Positions 17,978 to 26,748 of a stretch of DNA of 64,000 nucleotides are shown here, piece after piece (the first letter of the stretch is position 1; each line of letters begins with the position of its first letter). The notes beneath the pieces were generated by a model. It saw only the letters and a program-made list of their open reading frames with translations, was not told the origin of the DNA and did not search any database. This DNA is from Bacillus sp. AFS088145 (lineage in GTDB: Bacteria; Bacillota; Bacilli; Bacillales; Bacillaceae_G). Both the position numbers and the translations under genes were made by a program. The stretch lies in assembly GCF_002564465.1 (NCBI RefSeq), contig NZ_NUUX01000010.1:65170-129169 (forward strand), given 5' to 3'.

Positions 17978-18664
17978 ATGGTAGAAACAGTAAACTGGAA
18001 AAATAATGCTATTGGACGTAAATTTATAACTTCTTTTAGCGGAGGGAAAGATAGTGTACTAGCTTTATATAAAGCTATGAAATTAGGGGAAGCGGTCGGA
18101 TTAATCGTTATGCTAGAGGAAGAAGGGAACCGTTCTAGATCCCATGGAATGCCTCCCGAAATAATACGCGCTCAAGCTGAATCAATAGGTTTACCTGTTT
18201 ATACAGGGGTGGCAAGTTGGTCGGAATATGAAAAAGTATTTACACAGCTATTAGAGAATGCAAAAAATCAAGGAGCAGATTTATTAGTAACGGGTGACAT
18301 TGATATGCCTATTCAAGATTGCTGGCATGATAAGGTAACAAAAAATGTTGGATTAAATCTTGGTATGCCATTATGGGAAATGAATCACCGTGAAGCTGTC
18401 GATGAGTTTATAAATAGAGGTTTTCAAACCATTGTTGTAACGGTCAACTTAACGTTAGGAATGCGGGAAGAAGATTTAGGACGAACGTTAACCCATGAAT
18501 ATGTGAAGGAGCTTGAAACTCGAGGGATTGATCCATGCGGAGAAAGTGGTGAGTTCCATACTACCGTGGTAGATGGACCGATTTTTAAGTATCCGATTTT
18601 AGTTAAAAAGTGTGAGATTATTAGGGACGGAGAATATGCTTATTTGCCTTTAGAACTTGCATAA
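17978..18664 (+). CDS. Dph6-like ATP pyrophosphatase (adenine nucleotide alpha hydrolase)
   Basis: A 228-residue protein of the diphthine-ammonia-ligase-like ATP-binding family (PP-loop). The PP-loop SFSGGKDSVLALYKA sits at about residues 18-32. A GDIDMPIQDCWHD segment and the C-terminal signature DPCGESGEFHTTVVDGP are typical of the Dph6/MJ0570 family. Bacteria lack diphthamide, so the bacterial members must amidate or adenylate another substrate, which is unknown. An AAAAGGAGTGAG site precedes the ATG. The gene stands alone, so its context gives no hint of pathway. Confidence 0.83.
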   Translation: MVETVNWKNNAIGRKFITSFSGGKDSVLALYKAMKLGEAVGLIVMLEEEGNRSRSHGMPPEIIRAQAESIGLPVYTGVASWSEYEKVFTQLLENAKNQGADLLVTGDIDMPIQDCWHDKVTKNVGLNLGMPLWEMNHREAVDEFINRGFQTIVVTVNLTLGMREEDLGRTLTHEYVKELETRGIDPCGESGEFHTTVVDGPIFKYPILVKKCEIIRDGEYAYLPLELA

Positions 18665-18752
18665 TTGACTTAGGAATTAAGAATGTATATAAAATACTAA
18701 ATTTATTATGGTAAAATTCAGATAACAAAAAATCCTCCAGGGAGAATTTCCT

Positions 18753-19166
18753 ATGCATTCTTTTTTTCAAAAAGGAAAACAACGATATATGAAAATTGGA
18801 TTAAAACCTATAGTTTTGATAGCAATAATATCTGCCGTTTTAATCTTAAGTGGATTTGATATGAATATTAAAGAGGTATTGATTTATCTTGTACTTTATC
18901 AGATTGGAAAGAGTATTATCTATTACTTTGAATCAAAAAAAGTAAATTGGAAGGAAAGTATTAAAGGAATTATTATTTGTTTATTATTTGTATGTGTATA
19001 TCACATTTTATTTCATTTCTTGATTTCAGTTGGTTTTAAGTCCATAAAGGTTATTAAAGTTATAATCTGCTTACTAGTTTGCACTTTGGGAATATTATCA
19101 TTTTTGGATATAACAATTATTATTCCTTTTAAGATTCTTAAGCAAAAGGGAGTTAGAAGAAAATAG
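18753..19166 (+). CDS. Small four-helix membrane protein, unknown
   Basis: A 137-residue protein with a basic N-terminus and four hydrophobic segments (about residues 18-36, 43-60, 73-92 and 101-123), ending in a lysine/arginine-rich tail. I recognise no domain. The ATG has GGGAG 8 bases upstream; ATG 18789 is an alternative that would drop twelve residues. It is first in a run of four short membrane genes on the same strand up to 20468, spaced by 70-220 bases. Confidence 0.6.
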   Translation: MHSFFQKGKQRYMKIGLKPIVLIAIISAVLILSGFDMNIKEVLIYLVLYQIGKSIIYYFESKKVNWKESIKGIIICLLFVCVYHILFHFLISVGFKSIKVIKVIICLLVCTLGILSFLDITIIIPFKILKQKGVRRK

Positions 19167-19264
19167 TAATTAAAGTTTTTATAAATCAAATTATACCTAT
19201 ATTAATTATTATTTCAGTTTCAGGAATATAGAAATTTCATAGGGTTCTTAAAGGAGTTTGTAAT

Positions 19265-19669
19265 TTGTCTACTATAATACTAGAAAATAAAAAAAATTGG
19301 CAGAAAAGAAGACGATTATCATTTAAAATACTAATTTCTGTAAGCGTATTATTTTTGGTGTTAATCGGATATGGAGTATACTGGGTATTTTTTGATATGA
19401 ATCGATTACCAAAAGGAGATTATCTTAAAGAAGAAAAATCTCCAAACGGAAATTATACTTTAAAAGCATTCGTAACAAATGGAGGAGCAACAACTGGATA
19501 TGCTGTTAGAGGAGAACTAGTATATAACAAGGAAAAGAAGAGTAAAACTGTATACTGGAATTATCGTGAGAGCGCAGCAGACATTGAATGGATCGATAAT
19601 GATACAGTTGTTATTAACGGTCACACTCTAAATATACCTGATGATAAATTTGATTTTCGACATAATTAA
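19265..19669 (+). CDS. DUF5412-like membrane-anchored protein
   Basis: A 134-residue protein with one N-terminal transmembrane segment (about residues 20-42) and an extracytoplasmic domain of about 90 residues. The domain pattern SPNGNYTLKAFVTNGGATTGYAV followed by a WNYRES block and a terminal DDTVVINGHTLNI-like strand fits the DUF5412 family of Bacillus. It starts at a TTG with AAGGAG 8 bases upstream. Function is unknown. Confidence 0.65.
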   Translation: MSTIILENKKNWQKRRRLSFKILISVSVLFLVLIGYGVYWVFFDMNRLPKGDYLKEEKSPNGNYTLKAFVTNGGATTGYAVRGELVYNKEKKSKTVYWNYRESAADIEWIDNDTVVINGHTLNIPDDKFDFRHN

Positions 19670-19737
19670 ATATAGTTTTATAAGGGAATATACAAAGATT
19701 TTGAGATGATAAGAAAAACTAGGGAAGGGGCAATCCT

Positions 19738-19974
19738 ATGAAATTGTTATTATCAATCGTATTAGCAACCATTTTAGGCATAATTCTTTTGATGATAGGA
19801 GATGTTGGTATCATTATAAGTTTTGGAATTTTAGCTGGTACTTTGTTTAGAGGAGTATATCTTTTAAACGATTTAAGCAAAAGACTTTCAAAAGTAGCTC
19901 CAATTGTACCGAAATCTGATAAGGTAAAAGAAGCTTATGCAAACTATTTGAGAGAAAAAGAAATAAACATTTAA
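19738..19974 (+). CDS. Small two-helix membrane protein, unknown
   Basis: A 78-residue protein with two closely spaced hydrophobic helices (about residues 3-20 and 23-40), then a charged cytoplasmic tail with a lysine/glutamate-rich C-terminus. The ATG is preceded by AGGGAAGGGG. No family is recognised. It follows the DUF5412-like gene by 68 bases and may share its transcript. Confidence 0.6.
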   Translation: MKLLLSIVLATILGIILLMIGDVGIIISFGILAGTLFRGVYLLNDLSKRLSKVAPIVPKSDKVKEAYANYLREKEINI

Positions 19975-20192
19975 GGATGGAATTTATTTCGATCCTTTTT
20001 TGTTATATACTCTTACTCTTAAAATGGGTCTTACTTTTTATAAAGATTTGCTGAAATTACCCCAAATTACAAATAGGAGTTGTTAGTGTAGTATTATAAT
20101 AGAATTATAAATTCTAATGTAATGCTACATAAGTTTAGAATTAATCTTATAAGTTATTTTATTCATATTTTTATATTCATGGGGGTTTTGAT

Positions 20193-20468
20193 GTGGTTAC
20201 AACAAATAGTAAATCTATTTCTTCATTAACATTAGGCGTATTATCGATCATCATTCCTTATATCGGGTTTATACTTGGTATAATAGGTTTATTTATTTCT
20301 AGTAAAAGTATTGCCGAAATTAATCGCTCGAATGAAAAAGGGAAAGGTCTAGCGATTTCAGGAAGGGTTTGCAGTATTGTTGGAATCTGCATACAGGCAA
20401 TTTTGATTATCATTTTAGTTTTAGGAATTATTACATTTTTTTCAATGAATGATAATATGACTTTTTAA
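20193..20468 (+). CDS. DUF4190 domain membrane protein
   Basis: A 91-residue protein with two long hydrophobic helices separated by a short basic loop. The layout SSLTLGVLSIIIPYIGFILGI, then SKSIAEINRSNEKGKGLAISGRV and a second helix, is characteristic of DUF4190. The loop with GKGLAISG is the most conserved part. It starts at a GTG preceded by GGGGG. Family members are small membrane proteins of unknown role. Confidence 0.75.
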   Translation: MVTTNSKSISSLTLGVLSIIIPYIGFILGIIGLFISSKSIAEINRSNEKGKGLAISGRVCSIVGICIQAILIIILVLGIITFFSMNDNMTF

Positions 20469-20631
20469 TGAGAACAAAATAGAACAAGGGTTATCGAATG
20501 AAAAAAAGTAGATAAATAGCTTTTAATCATAATAAAACTTTGATGCCACTTTGACTGTTTGGATTTAAATGTATATAGTTTAAATTATAGTTTTACGTAT
20601 CTACATAATTTTTGATTAAGGAGGGACGGAC

Positions 20632-21003
20632 ATGGAAGTTTTTGCAGAATATTTAGCAGGTATTGATCATCCAGACCACCGTGAGCGGACTGCTGAAATT
20701 TTGGATTGGATTTCGAATAAATTTCCTAGCCTAGAGCCGCAAATTAAATGGAATACGCCTATGTTTTCCAATCATGGTACATTCATTATTGGCATATCGA
20801 CTGCAAAGCAACATATGAGTGTATCACCTGAAGAAAAGGGTATTGTTCAATTTGCCGATGAAATTGCAAATGCTGGTTATAGTGCTACAAAAGGATTGTT
20901 TCGTATTCCTTGGAAAGTCCCGGTTAATTATGAATTACTTGAGAAAATGATTGAGTTCAATATTCAAGATAAAGCAGAATTTACGACTTTTTGGCGTAAA
21001 TAA
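20632..21003 (+). CDS. DUF1801 (YdhG-like) protein
   Basis: A 123-residue soluble protein of the DUF1801 family. Features seen are the N-terminal helical region ending in [19 protein letters not shown], the conserved [15 protein letters not shown] strand pair, and MSVSPEE followed by [12 protein letters not shown]. The fold resembles iron-chaperone-like proteins (Fra-like/YdhG), but metal binding is not evident from conserved Cys or His here. A GGAGGGACGG site precedes the ATG. It is monocistronic. Confidence 0.8.
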   Translation: MEVFAEYLAGIDHPDHRERTAEILDWISNKFPSLEPQIKWNTPMFSNHGTFIIGISTAKQHMSVSPEEKGIVQFADEIANAGYSATKGLFRIPWKVPVNYELLEKMIEFNIQDKAEFTTFWRK

Positions 21004-21053
21004 TGATCTTTGTTTAGTAAATAGTTAAAGATTAAATTAATAGCGGAACTAAA

Positions 21054-21092
21054 TAAAAATAGGAACTGATTAATTCAGCTCCTATTTTTTAT
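21054..21092 (+). terminator. Intrinsic terminator
   Basis: AAAATAGGAACTGA pairs with TTCAGCTCCTATTTT, followed by T residues. Confidence 0.8.
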
Positions 21093-21179
21093 TCATAAAG
21101 ATTTAAGTTTAAACAAGGTCATTTTAAGTACTAAATCGAATAATATAGAATCAATGTTTTAAGATAAGTGGTGATTTAA

Positions 21180-21731
21180 GTGAAAAAAAGAGTACCAAAG
21201 AAAATCCATATCATTGGTTCTGTTGGAAGTGGTAAGACGACATTAGCAAGGCAAATGTCAACAAAGCTAAATATACCTTATTATGAGTTAGATAATGTTG
21301 TATGGAAAAGGCAAAAGGTTCATGAAGATATTAGGCGTTCCGAACAAGAAAGAGAATGCTATTTAGATACACTCATTCGTTCGGATACATGGATTATTGA
21401 AGGTGTTCATAATGAAGAATGGGTAGGTAATAGTTTTAAAAATGCAGACTTGATTATTTTTTTAGATACTCGCTATTCTGTTAGAACCTACCGAATCATT
21501 AAAAGATATTTCTTACAAAAACTTAAATTAGAGAAGTCAAATTATAAACCGACACTTAAAATATTCTTCAAAATGTTTAAATGGAATAAGTATTTTGAAG
21601 AAGTGGGGAAACCAACATTTTTTAAAATGTTTAAAGATTACAATGATAAAATATTAGTCGTTAATAATAAAAGTGAGATTGAAGATTATTTTAACGAACA
21701 CAGATCAAAAAATATAGGAATCGCAAAATAG
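21180..21731 (+). CDS. P-loop kinase-like protein (FlaR/topology-modulation family)
   Basis: A 183-residue P-loop NTPase of the small nucleoside-kinase-like family often annotated as DNA topology modulation protein FlaR. The Walker A motif is IHIIGSVGSGKTTLA near the N-terminus. YELDNVVW and WIIEGVHNEEW follow, with a LIIFLDT strand in place of Walker B. The C-terminal half is basic and helical. It starts at a GTG with a poor ribosome-binding site. The name reflects sequence family only; kinase activity on an unidentified small substrate is more likely than a direct role in DNA topology. Confidence 0.75.
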   Translation: MKKRVPKKIHIIGSVGSGKTTLARQMSTKLNIPYYELDNVVWKRQKVHEDIRRSEQERECYLDTLIRSDTWIIEGVHNEEWVGNSFKNADLIIFLDTRYSVRTYRIIKRYFLQKLKLEKSNYKPTLKIFFKMFKWNKYFEEVGKPTFFKMFKDYNDKILVVNNKSEIEDYFNEHRSKNIGIAK

Positions 21732-21764
21732 CGGTTCCTAATTTTTGTATCTAGCAGCAAGATC

Positions 21765-22532
21765 TTAATGTAATGGGATCGGAAGGTTTTCTACTAATTC
21801 TGATAAAAATACAAATTTAGCTTCTTCTTTAATTTTAGGTATGTATTCCTTTATTACATTTGAAGTAATTTCTCCTGGTTCGCCAACATGTCCAATCGCA
21901 ATCATAGTTGGTTCGACTCTTACTTTTTCTAATAGTAATCGAGTTTGCTTTTCTATATGTTTATAGGTGTATAAATCATCGAAAAATAACTTGTTTTCAA
22001 TGACCGGCACGCCTATCTCATCTGCAATTTTAGTAACTACGCTCCGATAGTTCGTCTTACTATCGAAAAAAAATAGGCCCTTTTCTTTACAAGCAGTTAA
22101 GACAATGCGCATTACTCTCTCATCGGAAGTTGCTTTTGAACCCATATGATTATTTATACCTATTGCGTATGGGACGTCATCAATAGCGGCTAGAACCCTT
22201 CTTCGAATTTCGTCATCACTTAAGTTGGTCTTAATCGCATTTGGACCTAACCAACTTGCTTTCCCTTTCCTTGGTTCCATTGGTAAATGAACTATTACTT
22301 CATAACCTTTAGAGTGGGCGACAGTAGCATCCTTTTTAGTAGAAGGTAAAAAAGGCATCACTGCAACTGTTAATGGGATTGGTAGTGAAAGCATTTGGTC
22401 CGTTCCTTTCATGTTATTACCAAAATCATCAATCACTATAGCAAGCTTATGATTAGGCTCAGCAAATACTGAAGAGCAGGTAGTAGATAGAGCTACTAAA
22501 ATAGAGAAAATTGAAGTAATCCAAAGCTTCAT
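21765..22532 (-). CDS. Divergent polysaccharide deacetylase (YibQ-like), secreted
   Basis: A 255-residue exported protein. A signal peptide (MKLWITSIFSILVALSTT, cut near SVFAE) precedes the divergent polysaccharide deacetylase domain. Markers are LAIVIDDFGNN, LTVAVMPFLPSTK, VIVHLPMEP, GINNHMGSKATSD and LFFFDSKT, which correspond to family metal and catalytic regions. It probably acts on a cell-envelope polymer; the substrate is unknown. It is convergent to the FlaR-like gene, with only 33 bases between the stops. Confidence 0.85.
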   Translation of the reverse strand: MKLWITSIFSILVALSTTCSSVFAEPNHKLAIVIDDFGNNMKGTDQMLSLPIPLTVAVMPFLPSTKKDATVAHSKGYEVIVHLPMEPRKGKASWLGPNAIKTNLSDDEIRRRVLAAIDDVPYAIGINNHMGSKATSDERVMRIVLTACKEKGLFFFDSKTNYRSVVTKIADEIGVPVIENKLFFDDLYTYKHIEKQTRLLLEKVRVEPTMIAIGHVGEPGEITSNVIKEYIPKIKEEAKFVFLSELVENLPIPLH

Positions 22533-23031
22533 CGGTAAATCTCCTTTTCCATTAATTACTATGCTCTACTATTTTCTGTGATTATAAAGAAAATAACCGT
22601 AAAAATTGAAAAGAAACTAAAATGTTTAAATACAACTAAATGTTATTTTGTGCTCATATAAAAAATAAAAGTTCAATTAAATGAAATAGTTGAGTAGTAT
22701 GAGTCCTATTGCTTCACACTTTTTTATTTTAGTTCCAGATTTGCTTTATAAAAAAGGAACTTTAATTCTGTTGGAGAATGTAATGCCCTAGATTTGTTCA
22801 TTTTTCAATTTCTAAGAGGATTAATTTAGAATACTACCTAATTCAATCCTCTTTATTCTTTAGGTTATTCATTCACGATACTATACAATAAAACTTCCTG
22901 GAAGGATTTTAGTCCAATGTCATAACATCTTTATTGCAATATGATTCATATACTTTACGATAATTTTCGTGAAATTGGTTATAAAGGATTATTTTTACCC
23001 GCAAGGAATTCATATTTCCTTGCGGGTTTTG
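22533..23031. other. Gene-free region with two plus-strand hairpins
   Basis: No coding frame is supported. It holds the leader of the deacetylase gene, a stem-loop at about 22812-22860 (AAGAGGATT / AATCCTCTT followed by TTATTCTTT), and the hairpin before 23032. Both hairpins look like terminators for plus-strand transcripts, yet no plus-strand gene lies upstream. A weak promoter-like pair (TTGCAA at 22934, TACGAT at 22956) precedes the second. Confidence 0.4.
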
Positions 23032-23035
23032 TCAT
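22997..23035 (+). terminator. Strong hairpin with a plus-strand T-tail
   Basis: ACCCGCAAGGAA pairs with TTCCTTGCGGGT, followed by TTTGTCATTTATT. Its orientation is wrong for the minus-strand gene whose stop it touches. Confidence 0.5.
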
Positions 23036-23901
23036 TTATTCGTTAAAGTAAAAACTGAAATTTCTGGTACACTAAAAAATCGAAACGGAAGCCTTGTTGT
23101 TCCTATACCCCGATTAACATATAAGTTCATAGGTTTTATATGATGGTTTATTTTAAATAACCCTTCAGTATAAATAGTTGCTAATGGCGGAGTATAAATT
23201 GCTTCGTGAAATGGAAGTTTAACTTGTCCACCATGACTATGACCAGAAAGTTGTAAGTCTATTGGATACTCTTTAAGTCGATCTGCCACATCAGGTTCAT
23301 GGACTAGTAAGAGATTAAAAGCGTTTTTTTGTATATTTTTAAATGCTTCAGCGGGGTTTGGTCTTCCTAAAAGATAGTCATCCAAACCAATAATATTAAG
23401 TTTACTGTAATCTTTTAAGACAATTTCTTTTTGTTCATTTTCTAAAACTGTAAAACCAGATTTTATGAAAACAGAAGATGAGATTTTCTTCCCTGCTCCT
23501 CCAACGTCATGATTACCGTAAATAGCATATTTACCATATTTTGCTTTTAATTGTTGAAGTACAGCAGGGATTTGATCTAATTTATTGTATAAAGCGCTAT
23601 TATCAATTAAATCACCAGTAAACACAATTAAATCAGGGTTTTCTTTATTAATTTGATCGACAACATTATTTAATTGCTTTAATGTATAATGAGCACCGAT
23701 ATGAGTATCACTAAATTGAACAATTTTCATTCCTTCCATCTGTTTTGAAACGGAATTTGATGAGATCGTTATTTGATTTACATCTATCATTTTTGGTTCA
23801 ATACTTTTTGAATAACTATATAAAAAAATAGGGAAAATTAATAATATCAACGTAAAAACTATTAATCTTCTAACGATCCTTCGTATTATGGTATATTTCA
23901 T
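23032..23901 (-). CDS. Membrane-anchored metallophosphoesterase (YkuE/YaeI-like)
   Basis: A 289-residue phosphoesterase anchored by one N-terminal helix (about residues 12-30). The full calcineurin-type metal set is visible: QFSDTHIG, FTGDLID, YGNHDVGG, LLVHEPDVADRL and LSGHSHGGQ. Two C-terminal blocks, YVNRGIGTTRLPFRF and VPEISVFTL, are typical of YkuE/YaeI proteins, which in some bacteria act on UDP-diacylglucosamine-like lipids or are twin-arginine exported. No twin-arginine motif is certain here, though the start is Arg-rich. It is divergent from the two-component operon, with a 24-codon ORF directly upstream. Confidence 0.86.
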   Translation of the reverse strand: MKYTIIRRIVRRLIVFTLILLIFPIFLYSYSKSIEPKMIDVNQITISSNSVSKQMEGMKIVQFSDTHIGAHYTLKQLNNVVDQINKENPDLIVFTGDLIDNSALYNKLDQIPAVLQQLKAKYGKYAIYGNHDVGGAGKKISSSVFIKSGFTVLENEQKEIVLKDYSKLNIIGLDDYLLGRPNPAEAFKNIQKNAFNLLLVHEPDVADRLKEYPIDLQLSGHSHGGQVKLPFHEAIYTPPLATIYTEGLFKINHHIKPMNLYVNRGIGTTRLPFRFFSVPEISVFTLTNK

Positions 23902-23916
23902 GTCTATAACCTGCCT

Positions 23917-23991
23917 TTATGAATGAATTGATACAATTAAGATTGTAAATAAAATAAATAGAGCACTGACTAAAATTTCAATTATCCTCAT
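23917..23991 (-). CDS. Possible 24-residue membrane peptide
   Basis: An ATG with a GGGAGTG site 6-7 bases upstream opens a 24-codon frame encoding MRIIE, a hydrophobic stretch (LVSALFILFTILIVSI) and HS. It ends 15 bases before the phosphoesterase start and would share its transcript. The good ribosome-binding site and clear membrane-helix character make it a candidate small protein; nothing proves that it is translated. Confidence 0.4.
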   Translation of the reverse strand: MRIIEILVSALFILFTILIVSIHS

Positions 23992-24072
23992 GTTTTCACT
24001 CCCCTAGAACAGTATAAGCTCCTTTTGTTACATGAACGTGACAAAATAACATAATGAACGGAGGAATTAAAA

Positions 24073-24717
24073 ATCAATATTTTAATCGCAGATGACGAAA
24101 AAGATATGTTAAAGATCTTACAAGCATATTTCCAAAGGGAAGGATATAACGTTTTTTTAGCGGAAGATGGAGAACAAGCTATCGAAATCTTTTATAGTGA
24201 AAAAATTGATTTAGCTATTTTAGATTGGATGATGCCTTTAAATAGTGGAATTAATGTGTGTAAAGAAATAAAGACAAATGGTGAAACAAAAGTATTAATG
24301 CTAACAGCTAAAAGTGATGATGAAGACGAATTACAAGCTCTAATACTAGGTGCTGACGATTATGTACGAAAGCCATTTCATCCGGGTGTCCTAATTACTA
24401 GAGCTAAAAAATTATTAAAAGAAGAGCATCATATTGTAATTGGTAATATAAAAGTAGATTTTAAAGGTAAAATAGCATTTAAAAACGAGGGAAATTTAAA
24501 TTTAACGAAAAAGGAAATTGATTTATTAAGCTGTTTTGTTCGTAATCGCGGAAATATTTTATCACGTGAGGATTTATTAGTTAATGTATGGGGTATTGAT
24601 TACGATGGAGATGATCGAACGGTGGATACCCATATAAGAAGATTAAGAGAAAAAATAGGAGAAGATCTTATTCAAACACATCGAGGTTTAGGATACAGTC
24701 TTATAAAAGAAAAATGA
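24073..24717 (+). CDS. OmpR/PhoB-family response regulator with ATC start
   Basis: A receiver domain (residues 1-115) plus winged-helix DNA-binding domain (about 125-214). The receiver has the acidic pair in INILIADDEKD, the phospho-acceptor Asp51 in LAILDWMMP, and the switch Lys in DDYVRKPF. The effector ends DDRTVDTHIRRLREKIG...HRGLGY. The first ATG (24106) would remove beta-strand 1 and both acidic residues. An in-frame stop lies at 24055-24057, and no ATG, GTG or TTG occurs between it and the domain start. GGAGG at 24060-24064 points to ATC 24073 as the initiation codon. The stop overlaps the kinase start (ATGA), so the pair is one operon. Confidence 0.8.
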   Translation: MNILIADDEKDMLKILQAYFQREGYNVFLAEDGEQAIEIFYSEKIDLAILDWMMPLNSGINVCKEIKTNGETKVLMLTAKSDDEDELQALILGADDYVRKPFHPGVLITRAKKLLKEEHHIVIGNIKVDFKGKIAFKNEGNLNLTKKEIDLLSCFVRNRGNILSREDLLVNVWGIDYDGDDRTVDTHIRRLREKIGEDLIQTHRGLGYSLIKEK

Positions 24718-26099
24718 ATCGATTAGGAAGAAAAATATCGATAACAATTACCGTATGTATTCTTTTTGTTTTTATTTTTTATCTAATTATCAATTCGTTT
24801 TTATTACCTAAATATTATTTATTTCAGATGAAAAATAGAGTACATGACCTTTCAACAGCGATAAACAAGATGCCAATGGCTGAGTTTAAACAGTCAATTA
24901 ATCATTTGGAACAAAAAAATAATGTAACAATCGCTTATGAACCAATTCAAACAAATTTAGACCAGTTTAATGGTTTATTAAGAGATAATTTATATCATAA
25001 AAGAGTAACTTTAAATAAATTTTGGGTTACAGAACAAACATTAAACCAAGTAAAAAGTGGTAAAAGAATTAGTAAAATCTATGATCAAGGTAAATTGAAA
25101 TCTAGTTTTTTAGTCGATTTTATTCAAAAGGATAATGTATTTATTGTAGTCGGTGTCTCTATTGTATATTTAAGTGATGCTGTTCAAATCGTTAATAAGT
25201 TTACTATTTATATTATGATTTTCTTGATTTTAATGTTGATTTTAATGGTTTGGATTTGGTCAAAAAAAATAACAGATCCATTAAAAGAATTAAAAGATAT
25301 TTCTAAAGAAATCGCTCAATTAGAATTTAAAAAGGCAAAAATTTCAACAAATGATGAAATCGAAGAACTTGCGAAAAGTATTAATGAAATGAGTGACAAA
25401 TTGAGGATTGCCCATGATGATTTAAATCAACGGAATACAAATTTAAAAACATTCATATCAGATATTTCTCATGAACTTAAAACTCCGCTGGCTTTAATCA
25501 AAGCTTATTCTGCAGGCATTAAAGACGGAATAGATGATGGAACCTATGTTGATACAATCATTAAGCAAACAGATCAAATAAACCGATTAATCGATAAATT
25601 ATTAGAGTTATCAAGAATTGAACGTGAAATATTACATCTAGAGCAACTTGACTTAATTAAGCTTCTTGAATCTACTTTGGAAAACTTTGAAATCGAATTA
25701 AATCAAAATAATATCATTTTAACAAGAGAATATATTAGAACGAACCAACTAAATATTGAAGTAGATCGCGACCAAATGGAGAAAGTAATTAATAATTTAA
25801 TTAGTAATGCAATTAAATATACAAAAAATCCGGAAATTAACATTAAGATTTACGAGGAAAATAAGGAAATTGTATTCATACTTAAAAATGAAACAAATCT
25901 TAAAAATTCTACTCAAATTAAGCAAATCTGGGAACCGTTTTATGTTATGGAGGCTTCCCGAAATAAACATTTAACAGGTACAGGCTTAGGTCTAGCGATT
26001 GTAAAATCCATTTTAACCCGTCACCAGTTAAAACATGATGTGAAATTAATAGATGGAAACATTCAATTTTCAATCCATTTTCCAAAACCCTTACAGTAA
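24714..26099 (+). CDS. Sensor histidine kinase
   Basis: A 461-residue membrane histidine kinase. TM1 (about residues 10-31) and TM2 (about 158-182) enclose an extracytoplasmic sensor loop of about 125 residues. A HAMP region follows, then HisKA with the phospho-His in DISHELKTPLALI (His253). The ATPase domain has NNLISNAIKYT (N box), IWEPFYVME (F box) and GTGLGLAIVKSIL (G box). It overlaps the response-regulator gene by four bases and will phosphorylate it. The nearby L,D-transpeptidase and deacetylase genes hint at an envelope stimulus, but the signal cannot be read from the sequence. Confidence 0.9.
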   Translation: MNRLGRKISITITVCILFVFIFYLIINSFLLPKYYLFQMKNRVHDLSTAINKMPMAEFKQSINHLEQKNNVTIAYEPIQTNLDQFNGLLRDNLYHKRVTLNKFWVTEQTLNQVKSGKRISKIYDQGKLKSSFLVDFIQKDNVFIVVGVSIVYLSDAVQIVNKFTIYIMIFLILMLILMVWIWSKKITDPLKELKDISKEIAQLEFKKAKISTNDEIEELAKSINEMSDKLRIAHDDLNQRNTNLKTFISDISHELKTPLALIKAYSAGIKDGIDDGTYVDTIIKQTDQINRLIDKLLELSRIEREILHLEQLDLIKLLESTLENFEIELNQNNIILTREYIRTNQLNIEVDRDQMEKVINNLISNAIKYTKNPEINIKIYEENKEIVFILKNETNLKNSTQIKQIWEPFYVMEASRNKHLTGTGLGLAIVKSILTRHQLKHDVKLIDGNIQFSIHFPKPLQ

Positions 26100-26112
26100 A
26101 GTAAGGGTTTTT
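26084..26112 (+). terminator. Intrinsic terminator of the two-component operon
   Basis: AAAACCCTTAC pairs with GTAAGGGTTTTT around a six-base loop and overlaps the kinase stop codon. Confidence 0.8.
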
Positions 26113-26216
26113 AAGATTTTTATTAGTGAAAACTTTCAAGCCAAGAAGCAGCATGATGGGAATGTAAATTTATTTACATAGAAGTACCTATTAAGCTATG
26201 AAAAATCCATTTACAT

Positions 26217-26552
26217 TTATTGATGAATAACTACACCTGTACCAATTGGAACCATTGAAGATAATTCAAGAACATCCTGATTGTACATTCGAATACAACC
26301 ATGTGAAACAAAGTGACCAATTGTTGCAGGATTATCAGTTCCATGAATTCCGTAATGTGGAGCTGAAAGTCCCATCCATAGTACTCCAAAAGGTCCTCCA
26401 GGATTTGGATCTTTATTAATAATTGTATAAGTGCCTGTAGGAGTAGGAGTAAGCATTTTTCCTACACCGATGGGGTAAGTTTTTAGCAGATTGTTGCCGT
26501 CGAAAAGTTTTAGTTGGCGGTTTGATGTAGAAATGTAGATCCAATTAGTCAT
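26217..26552 (-). CDS. L,D-transpeptidase (YkuD domain)
   Basis: A 111-residue single-domain YkuD protein that would form 3-3 peptidoglycan cross-links or attach molecules to peptidoglycan. The catalytic motif [20 protein letters not shown], with Cys in SHGCIRM, is intact. The N-terminal strand pair [21 protein letters not shown] is typical. It has no signal peptide and no LysM domain, so it may be a sporulation-type enzyme acting from the mother cell or forespore; this is inference from family members such as YkuD of spores. It is transcribed alone. Confidence 0.88.
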   Translation of the reverse strand: MTNWIYISTSNRQLKLFDGNNLLKTYPIGVGKMLTPTPTGTYTIINKDPNPGGPFGVLWMGLSAPHYGIHGTDNPATIGHFVSHGCIRMYNQDVLELSSMVPIGTGVVIHQ

Positions 26553-26748
26553 TTTATCAGCTCCAGTTTTTAACTATCGTATGAAGAAAGTTTAATAGTT
26601 GTTAAATACAAGAGGAGTATTAGAAATATGAATTTTAAATAGAAAAAATAGTAGGTTTCTATTACTTTTTTACTATTTCCTTAGTACCAAGTTTGGAGCA
26701 AATGAATACTCTATAGGACAAGCACTTTAAGGAGAGGATTAGTCTATA

